Assembly: GCA_037126765.1 (NCBI GenBank)
Contig: JBBCBC010000002.1
Coordinates: forward strand, 17,453,853 to 17,517,852
DNA: 64,000 nucleotides
Reading direction: 5' to 3'
From: Stenogyne calaminthoides
Lineage: Eukaryota; Streptophyta; Magnoliopsida; Lamiales; Lamiaceae
Below the pieces are notes generated by a model, which was not told the origin of the DNA, made no database searches, and worked only from the letters and a program-made list of their open reading frames with translations. The stretch's first letter is position 1; every line of letters starts with the position of its first letter. Below are positions 56,164 to 64,000 of this stretch, one piece after another. Position numbers and translations under genes: made by a program.

Positions 56164-56397
56164 TATTGGATGACATTAATTGTCTTTCCATATTTACAGA
56201 GATCTGCCCATTAGCTCACAAAAATCAAGAGATTGATTGATTACATATCCTCCATTCATTCCTTGATTTACAATTTTCAAATTACATTAGTCTTCTTCCC
56301 GTTTGAGATTACCATGTAAAACTTGTATATATTTAGCATATTGTGAATAATGAAAACCATTTTTCGGTGCATATGTTTGCTCACTGAAATATTTACA
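56164..56397 (+). repeat. Copia 5' LTR (234 bp) with TA start
   Basis: Starts tattggatgacatt and ends atatttaca. The CACAT duplications fix the start at TA rather than the usual TG. It lacks the 11 bases cagaccatata present in the other LTR. Confidence 0.88.
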
Positions 56398-56410
56398 TGG
56401 TACCAGAGCC
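56398..56410 (+). other. Copia primer binding site
   Basis: tggtaccagagcc directly after the LTR, one base from the standard initiator tRNA-Met complement. Confidence 0.85.
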
Positions 56411-56477
56411 TAACCTGGAATTAATTCACTCTATTCATTAGCCTATCCTCCGCAATTTTTCCTTCCCCTCTGATATC

Positions 56478-59400
56478 ATGACTGGCAATGGCGGTGACGT
56501 TTCGTCCCCCTATTTCCTCGCAGCCCAAGATAACCCGGGACAAGTTTGGGTTGGAGAATTGCTTCGAGATGGGAATTACAATGATTGGGCAAGCGAAATG
56601 AGCAATGCCTTATTTGCCAAAAACAAGATTGGATTTGTTGATGGCACTATTCAAATGCCGAAATCAAATTCGGCTGATTTGATGAATTGGAAGCGCTGTA
56701 ACGCCATGGTCAGGGGATGGCTTACAAGTGCAATGGAGAAAGAAATCCGCAGCAGCGTCAAATTTGCAACAACAGCACAAGAGATCTGGAATGATCTGAA
56801 GGAACGATTTGGGAAAGAAAGCGCCCCACGTGCGTACGAACTGCGGAGGGCAGTGACTTCAATCCGACAAGATCAATTGTTCATCCCTGCCTATTTCACA
56901 AAACTCAGGAGTCTATGGGATGAAATTAATGCCGTCACGGCGACACCAAAGTGCACCTGCAATTTGACAAAGGAACTCATTTTGATTCGCGAGAAAGAGT
57001 GCCTGTACGATTTTCTAATGGGGCTCAATGAAGAATATACCACCATTAAAACCCAGATTTTGAGTACCAAACCGACACCATCCTTGAATGCTGTGTACCA
57101 TCTTGTTGCAGAAGACGAGCAACAGCGCGCGATCACTGCTACTCGCAGACAGACATCGGAGATGGCGGCCTTCCAAGTTCGTGGACGAAGAGAACAAAAG
57201 GTTAATTTCAATCGCCGACAAGATGGAAGAGATGAAAGACGATGTAGCCACTGTGGGAAGGATCGACACACGGTGGAAAATTGTTATGAATTGATTGGGT
57301 ATCCTGACCATTGGAATGTTAAGAAGAAAAATGGAATGGGACGTTCCAATGGACCCAAGAATAATCAACCCAAAGAAGCAGCTGTTCAAGGCGAACAAAG
57401 CCCATTGCCAGGACTCTCTATGAGCCAATACACACGGCTAATCCAACTGATCGGGCCATCTTCTGATTCTAAGAAGCCAGGCTCTTCCACCAACGATCCT
57501 TTGGCCAATATGAGTGGTAAGATTAATTCTGTTATGCCTTGGGTCATTGACTCGGGGGCGACGAACCATATTACTTGTGATAAGGGGCTCCTGGAGAATT
57601 TAACTGATACAGGGACGGGATTGCCTGTGAAAATTCCCAATGGGGCCAAGATACCTGTGACAGGCATATGAACCGCACGCCTATCAAATGGGATCGAAAT
57701 TAAACATGTTTTGAGTGTTCCTGAATTTAAGTGCAATTTACTTTCCGTAAGAAAATTAACTCGAGATTTGAATTGCTCATTAACTTTCTTTTCGGACCAT
57801 TGTATCATGCAGGACTTACCCTCGAGGAGGCTGATTAGGCTGGGTAAAGTGATTGATGGTTTGTATTGCATGGAGCCTGTCGGACATAAAGGGGTGGCAT
57901 TATTAGTCTCGATGGACTCCAAGGTGTGGCATATGAGGCTCGGACACGCCTCAGATTCAGTTTTACGCAGAATTGAACCTTTGGCAAGTTTCAATAGTCT
58001 GTCTTTTTATGATTCTTGCATTAGAGCAAAACAAACTAGATTGCCTTTTCCTACCAGTTTTATTAAAACAAACTCATGTTTTGAATTGATTCATTGTGAT
58101 ATTTGGGGCCCGTACAAAACTGCTTCTATTTCTGGTGCACATTATTTTTTGTCTATTGTCGACGATTTTAGTCGTGGAACTTAGGTATATCTTATGAAGC
58201 AAAAGTCTGAGGTTCACCATCATTTAATTACTTTTTGCAACATGATAAAAACCCAATTTGAAAAAGATTTGAAAAGAATTAGAGTAGATAATGGGGCTGA
58301 ATTTAAGTCGGGTCGCATGATGGATTATTATAGGAATAATGGCATATTGTTAGAAACTTCGTGCACTTACACGCCTCAACAAAATGGGGTCGTTGAGAGA
58401 AAGCATAGACACATTTTGGAAGTAGCAAGAGCATTACGTTTTCAGGTGTCCTTGCCAATATATTTTTGGGGTGAGTGCATTTTAACAGCCGTTTATATCA
58501 TAAATAGGTTACCCTCCAAAGTTATTGGAAACAAAACACTCATGAAGTCTTGTTGGGAAAGGCACCTATATATAATCATCTTAAGGTTTTTGGGTGTCTC
58601 GTATATGCACACAACAAAGGAAGCGTTAATGATAAATTTGGTGAGAGGGGGAGACCTTGCATGTTTGTGGGTTATCCTACGGGGCAAAAGGGGTATCGGG
58701 TTTTTGACCTTCAAAATCATGATATTTACACGTCTCGAGATGTCACTTTTTTGGAAGAAGTATTCCCTTTTTCTCAAGATTTTGCAGGGCTGAAAAAGGT
58801 GAATGAATTGAGTTTTGGAGATGCAGTCAATGAGGCACAAAATAAAACTCAGAATATTAGCTCGTCTGGGCCCATTTTCGATGAACCAATAAAGGATATC
58901 GTTGATGCAGACCATAATAATGGGCCTATCACCGAAACAAATGGTGTTTTGAATATTGATGAAGGGCAAAATAATAATTCAACAGAGCCGACATTTATTT
59001 CAGATGAAAATCAAACTAATGTAGCTCCTATGAACAATGATCCTATTAGAAGGAGTCAACTCCTCAAAAGCAAGCCCAAACATTTACAAGAATTCGAGAC
59101 TGATTTGCCCCCCTCAGTCGACCATTCACCGCCCAGGCCCACTTCAGAAACCTCGATGGTATATCCACTCTCCAACTTTGTTTCATACAATAATTTTTCC
59201 ATGACTCACAGGGCCTTTTTAGCAGCCATCACGTCACGTGATGAGCCAAAATATTTTCCACAGGCTGTCAAGCATCCCCAGTGGCGTGAAGCCATGGAGC
59301 GTGAGATCCAAGCACTAGAAAACAATGGCACTTGGTCGTTGGTTCACTTACCTCCCGGAAAAAAGGCGATAGATTCAAAATGGGTATACAAAATAAAGTA

Positions 59401-60778
59401 TCAACCCAACGGTGAAATCGAGCGATATAAGGCGCGTCTCGTCGCCAAAGGCTACACACAAGTGGAAGGAATTGATTTTCATGAAACTTTCACTCCGGTG
59501 GCAAAGTTGGTCACTGTACGATGCATGTTAACGGTGGCAGCTAAAAGAAACTGGGAGGTACACCAATTGGACGTCAATAATGCGTTTCTACACGGGGATC
59601 TCAAGGAGAAAGTTTACATGCGCATCCCACAAGGATTTGCAAAAGCGGGAGATCAGCGTGTGTGTAAACTACAAAAATCTTTATATGGCCTACGACAAGC
59701 CTCTCAAAATTGGTATCATAAATTCACAAAGGCCTTGATTGCTATTGGATTTCATCAATCTCATGCCGACCACTCTTTATTCATCTTTAGAAGTGGTGTA
59801 ACTTATGTCTATGCTCTTATATATGTAGATGATGTGCTCTTAATGGGGAATGAGATCACAAAAATTCAAGAAGTCAAGGCGTATCTACATAAATCTTTTA
59901 GCATAAAAGATCTAGGGGCATTGAAATATTTTTTGGGTATAGAAGTAGCTCGATCACCGTAGGGAATGGTGTTGAGTCAACGCAAGTATACTTTGGATAT
60001 CTTGGAGGACGGTGGGTTTCAAGCTAGTAGGCTAAGCTCTTTCCCAGTGGAGCAAAACTTGAAACTTAACAAGGATAATGATAGTCCTACTGTCGACCCT
60101 TCTCAGTATCGTCGCTTGATAGGTAGATTGCTCTATCTCACTGTGACGCGACCAGATATTGTTTATTCGGTTAATCGATTAAGTCAGTTTATGAGTGATC
60201 CAGGTCAATCACACATGGATGCCGCGAATCGCATTCTTCGATATCTTAAAATGACACCAGGTCAAGGTATCTTCCTACCATCACATGGAGACCTCACTTT
60301 AGAAGCATATTGTGACGCCGATTGGGGAGGCTGCACATTCACTCGGCGCTCTAGCACGGGCTACTTCATCACGCTTGGAGGCTCGCCTATTTCATGGCGT
60401 ACAAAGAAACAAACTGTCGTCTCACGATCTTCCGCTGAAGCTGAGTATCGCGCCATGGCCACTACCGTTAGTGAAATAATCTGGCTCCGATGGTTAATGG
60501 AAGATTTTTTAGCTCCACAAATCGGGCCAACAACCCTGTTTTGCGACAATCAGGCAGCCCGACATATAGCCATTAATCCTGTATTCCATGAACGTACCAA
60601 TCACGTTGAAATGAATTGCTACTTTGTTCGTGAACGTGTTGATAGTGGGGACATCAAACCATGCAAAATATCCTCTGAATCGCAAGTTGCGGATATATTC
60701 ACTAAAGCACTTGGTTCTGAACGTTTTCGTTTCTTACGTGGCAAGTTGGGCGTTTGCGACCTTCACGCGCCAACTTGA
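56478..60778 (+). pseudogene. Small Copia gag-pol with three stops and one frameshift
   Basis: From ATG 56478: gag (DNPGQVWVGELLRDGNYNDW), zinc knuckle CSHCGKDRHTVENC, protease WVIDSGATNHITC, pre-integrase KVWHMRLGHASDSVL, integrase HCDIWGPYKT ... IRVDNGAEFK ... PQQNGVVERKHR. Reverse transcriptase follows with QLDVNNAFLHGDLKEKVYMR and YVDDVLLMG, then RNase H with YCDADWGGCTFTRRSSTGYF. Breaks: TGA at 57669-57671 in protease, TAG at 58182-58184 in integrase (a tryptophan position in the family), a one-base frameshift near 58535-58545, and TAG at 59960-59962 before the RT-RNase H junction. Catalytic residues are otherwise kept, so inactivation looks recent. It would give all Copia replication proteins if intact. 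Confidence 0.93.
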
Positions 60779-60785
60779 GGGGGAG
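60772..60785 (+). other. Copia polypurine tract
   Basis: aacttgagggggag before the 3' LTR. Confidence 0.85.
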
Positions 60786-61030
60786 TATTGGATGACATTA
60801 ATTGTCTTTCCATATTTACAGAGATCTGCCCGTTAGCTCACAAAAATCAAGAGATTGATTGATTACATATCCTCCATTCATTCCTTGATTTACTCTTTTC
60901 AAATTACATTAGTCTTCTTCCCGTTTGAGATTACCATGTACAGACCATATAAAACTTGTATATATTTAGCATATTGTGAATAATGAAAACCATTTTTCGG
61001 TGCATATGTTTGCTCACTGAAATATTTACA
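60786..61030 (+). repeat. Copia 3' LTR (245 bp)
   Basis: Starts tattggatgacatt, ends atatttaca, followed by CACAT. The extra 11 bases create catataaaac, a possible TATA box missing from the 5' LTR. Confidence 0.9.
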
Positions 61031-61035
61031 CACAT

Positions 61036-61929
61036 CGTGACTTGAGAAAGGAAACCGCTAAAAACATGGACTGAAATCTTCTCCCACTAACTTTTGCCCT
61101 GCAACTTGAAATTTTTGAAGTCCAATTTTTTATTTACTCCCTCCACTTCCCGGAAGAAATAAAGAATGAACTCCTAATGCTTCTATGAAAGGAGCATATA
61201 CTGTGAATTTCATTTTCATATATCTGAATTGATTTACTTAATCATTATATTTTAAAAAAAATTAAAATATGTGTTAAACTATGTCTATTAGAGGAAACAT
61301 GCATGATTTAATTTCTTGGCGGTTTGGATTTCGCATATTGGCTTTGAGTTTCTGACGTTTGGGTTGGAGGCTTGAGCCACTTTAATTACAGAGTTTGTGT
61401 TGCTTATAGTTATGGACCCCGGCTCCCACTTTGTTTCTTTTATCTGTTTTTATTTTTTTTATTGTAATTTTTTTTAAAGAGCTATTGTGATAATTTGTGA
61501 AAAAAATGAGTCTACTTCACTTAATATTTGTAGAGTAACACCATTTTATTTTGCTATTTTTTCCTATGCCCATCGAATCTTAAGTTAAAGGTTTTTTATG
61601 AGCCCAATTTTTAATACCTTGATTGCATGGGCGATAGACTTTAGATTTGTGCAATAATTTTTAAACTATACAAAAATGGTAAATTACCTAAATTTAAAAA
61701 AAAAAATGTAGGCAGAGAATTTGAAACGGATGGCTTCTCTGAAAGGTAAAGATTGGAATAAGGTGAAGTGGCTATTTCTTACTTATAGACTGCACAATTC
61801 ATCATGGGCTTTTTTGCTAATAAAATATGAATAAAAAATATATTAACATGTATTATCCGAAGTTGTTAACTTAATTAGTCAAAGTGGTGTTTTGGATTGA
61901 CACTGCGCGCACCCAAGAAAAAATATACA
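61036..61929. other. CACTA-1 5'-terminal interior
   Basis: AT-rich, no gene. 61060-61210 is a diverged copy of 55990-56140. T-runs and A-runs are common. Confidence 0.6.
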
Positions 61930-62307
61930 ACAAGAAGTATATTATAACACCCACTAAAAAGTGTGGGAATATAATTAATTTTAACACACTTGTAATATAG
62001 TGTTTTTATAGTATCTTCACACGGATAAAAAGTGTGTTAATAGAATTTCAATTAACGCATTTGTGTTTTAGTGTTTTAATTGGTTATGAATTTTTTTTAG
62101 TATTTGTATGGAAAGTTAGATATGACACTCAATAGTATCATAATATAGTTAGTATTAACTCATTTAATTTTTAGTGTGTTAATAGATATCAATAATTAGT
62201 ATTAACACACACCTTACAAAATAAATGTGATTACAGCTCATTTATCAACACATCTATTTTTTAGTGTGTCAAAAGGGGTGTGTTAATAGCCCTTTTTTTT
62301 TGTAGTG
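61930..62307. repeat. CACTA-1 right subterminal repeats and terminus
   Basis: About nine copies of a tttttagtgtgttaat-like motif, in the orientation opposite to the array at 44110-44720, ending in ttttttttgtagtg at 62307. Confidence 0.85.
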
Positions 62308-62473
62308 GCCCGAATAAGCCCAAATCTCATGTCCTACATTTGGGTTTATTCGGGCTCGATTGTCCTACATTTATAGATTTTAAAACAATTGTCCTATATT
62401 TACATATTTTAAAACATATTTTTACATTCCAAGCCCGTAAAACTATTGTCCTTAAAACACAAACCCTGAGTTA
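62308..62473. repeat. GCC duplication, palindrome loop and right arm
   Basis: 62308-62310 is GCC. 62311-62325 (cgaataagcccaaat) pairs with 62338-62352; the loop is 62326-62337. The outer right arm to 62473 pairs with 43966-44095 on the far side of CACTA-1. Confidence 0.85.
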
Positions 62474-63833
62474 CTTTTCTAAAGAAAAGCATTATTCCCC
62501 GACAACTATGCGATTGGGAAAGAAAGAACGAATTTCTATTTTTAGGATGAGGAAGGATGAATGGAAATGACAACATGCATGAAACGAATGGAATTTACTC
62601 GACAAGCTTATATGGCAATAACTCAAAGGCAGACTTAAGATGGAAATAACACAAAGTGGCTAGCAGCAGCGTGGAGTAAAATTGCACCAAGAAAAAGTCT
62701 CAGCTTTTCCGTGGTCTGTCTTCTACAAAAATAAAATTGCATCATTGGAGAATCTACATAAGAGAAGGCGCGATCAATGAGAAGTTCTCCATTAATTGAA
62801 AGTTATGTTCGAAAAGCACAAAGATTTGTTCACACTTATTTTTCCGAATGCAACCTTGAAAAAGAAATTAAGTTTGGCGGCGCATTTATGAATGGACTGG
62901 ATTATCATACACACTCTAGCGACAACCCATTTTCAGCTACTTTGCGGAATGGTCAAACGGAAATACAAGGAACCATTAACGTGCTTTGGCCATATATGGA
63001 AGGCAAGAAACAATTGGATGTCCAAAGGTATTGAGAGTAATTGGATGCTAATCTTAAACAAAATTAACTTTCGTGTTTGGAACCTCAAATTTGTCTCAAA
63101 AGTTTAGTTTGATAATTAACTGTCTCGGGGAAGGCAGTTGTTGTATTGTCAAATTAAACAAAGTCTTTTGTTAAATGTTAATTTTCTAAAAAAAAAAAAC
63201 CTAGTTATATCCAGAATACATCAAAAAAGTTTTTCCTCTTAATTTGATTCCAACATCTACTGAGACTTTGCTTGATATCTATAGTTTTTTTTTTGGCTCT
63301 TGATCTCAATAGTTTGCAATTAAAACAAAAGACTATTCAAATTTTGGGCCTAGAGGTTATTAATCACCTACTACCCAAACAATAAACTATAAAAGCCCAA
63401 ATACTACTCTTATATTCATACTAGTGCAAAACCCGCATAATACGTAGGAATAAAAATTGTATATATTCATTTTATATTAAATAATTTGATGATTGGTAAT
63501 TAATTCTACCATTGTTGTTTAGATAAATTATTTTGAATATATTGGAAATGCATATATAAAAAACTACAACTATTCTTGAATTAAATTTTAAGTACTTTCT
63601 CATCCATTAAATTGGCAATTTCGTATTTTGAAATTAATAAATACGTAGTCATTGATTAAGAACACTAAACTTACAATGTATATCATAAAAAAATTCACTA
63701 AAAATTAACACAAAAATCATATGTAGATTTTAAACAAAAGTCTTGATAGAATCAACACGACTACATCTACATATGAAGAGTTTATTCGATTATTAATTTT
63801 TTTCCTTATTCATCCATCAAAATCTTATTGTTG
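62474..63833. other. AT-rich flank with one unrecognised short frame
   Basis: A frame of 85 codons at 62777-63034 starts MRSSPLIESYVRKAQRFVHT and ends in FSATLRNGQTEIQGTINVLW and a short tail. I do not recognise it; composition is protein-like, but length and context do not prove a gene. From 63120 the DNA is AT-rich. 63422-63440 reads actagtgcaaaacccgc, similar to the ends of some plant repeats, without a visible partner. Confidence 0.3.
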
Positions 63834-64000
63834 GTACTTGATATATCAAAACGTAATTTATGTAAACCTGCTCCATAACTTAATCCCACCTTTTAATTGG
63901 TTTTTTGTGACCTGTTCTACTATTATATCGTCTGCCGCCCGTACTTGATATATCAAAACGTAATTTATGTAAACCTGCTCCATAACTTAATCCCACCTTT
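63834..64000. repeat. 107-bp tandem duplication running off the window
   Basis: Unit 1 is 63834-63940 and unit 2 starts at 63941. The first 60 bases of each, from gtacttgatatatc to cccaccttt, are identical. The second unit is cut by the window end, so more units may follow. Confidence 0.92.

Larger units (their letters stand above)
56164..61030 (+). mobile_element. Small-LTR Ty1/Copia retrotransposon (4.87 kb, inactive)
   Basis: LTRs 56164-56397 and 60786-61030, CACAT duplications at 56159-56163 and 61031-61035, methionine-tRNA-type primer binding site, polypurine tract and gag-pol in Copia order. The very short LTRs suggest an Ale-like lineage (inference). Gag-pol has three stops and one frameshift. 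LTRs differ by an 11-base indel and a few substitutions. Confidence 0.94.
44096..62307 (-). mobile_element. CACTA (En/Spm) transposon CACTA-1 with two nested retrotransposons
   Basis: Starts CACTACAAAAAAA at 44096 and ends ttttttttgtagtg at 62307, with GCC duplications. Subterminal repeats at both ends share the aacacacttaaaagtgtt motif. Its own gene reads on the minus strand (45124-49384). Removing the chromovirus and the small Copia leaves about 7.4 kb. I see no tnp2-type (TNPD) transposase, so it is probably non-autonomous. Deleting it with one GCC restores a palindrome, which confirms both ends. Confidence 0.92.

Noticed and set aside
63422..63440. End of a defined repeat element (actagtgcaaaacccgc)
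   Set aside because: It resembles known plant repeat ends from memory, but no partner terminus or target duplication is visible.

Overview
The window is transposon-dense nuclear DNA from a flowering plant, most likely a eudicot. The evidence is LTR retrotransposons of plant lineages (a Tat-type Gypsy family with an antisense ORF, a chromovirus, a SIRE/Maximus-like Copia, a small-LTR Copia), CACTA transposons carrying plant En/Spm transposase domains, and AT-rich spacers. I found no complete host gene, rRNA, tRNA or CRISPR array. The organism cannot be named from the sequence.

Layout. (1) 1-10748: old Tat-type Gypsy element A on the minus strand. Its right LTR, gag-protease and broken pol are present; its left LTR lies outside the window, and its antisense region is interrupted by a Copia LTR fragment (about 57-1538). 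(2) 10749-11063 and 24576-24785: two halves of one AT-rich minisatellite. (3) 11064-24575: full-length Tat-type element B, same family and strand, inserted in that minisatellite with a TATAT duplication. It carries an antisense, intron-containing ORF with a Transposase_28-type domain. (4) 24786-27890: AT-rich DNA with short tandem duplications and no recognisable gene. (5) 27891-41740: a SIRE/Maximus-like Copia on the minus strand with a truncated left LTR, a large third ORF after pol and many lesions. (6) 41741-43939: the 3' end of one CACTA element (CACTA-2), with its last two exons and subterminal repeats. (7) 44096-62307: a second CACTA element (CACTA-1) with GCC duplications, inserted in the middle of a long palindrome. 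Inside it sit an intact chromovirus (49904-55856, GGATG duplications, 1510-residue gag-pol) and a small Copia (56164-61030, CACAT duplications, three stops and one frameshift). (8) 62308-64000: the other palindrome arm, an unrecognised short ORF and a 107-bp tandem duplication at the edge.

Order of events. Palindrome, then CACTA-1, then chromovirus and small Copia independently inside it. Minisatellite, then element B inside it; element A abuts it. Deleting CACTA-1 and one GCC copy in silico rejoins two arms of about 140 bp, which strongly supports the element boundaries.

The most unusual signal beyond transposon structure is a mosaic of blocks in which CAG/CTG triplets are scarce, TCG/CGA/CGG strings are abundant and reading frames are broken, next to blocks of the same element with open frames and normal CAG/CTG content. 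Paralogous comparisons inside the window show CAG/CTG in one copy where CGG/CGA/TCG/CCG stands in the other. I infer a sequencing or consensus artefact linked to plant CHG methylation rather than biology, although mutation remains possible. No clearly new functional system was found.
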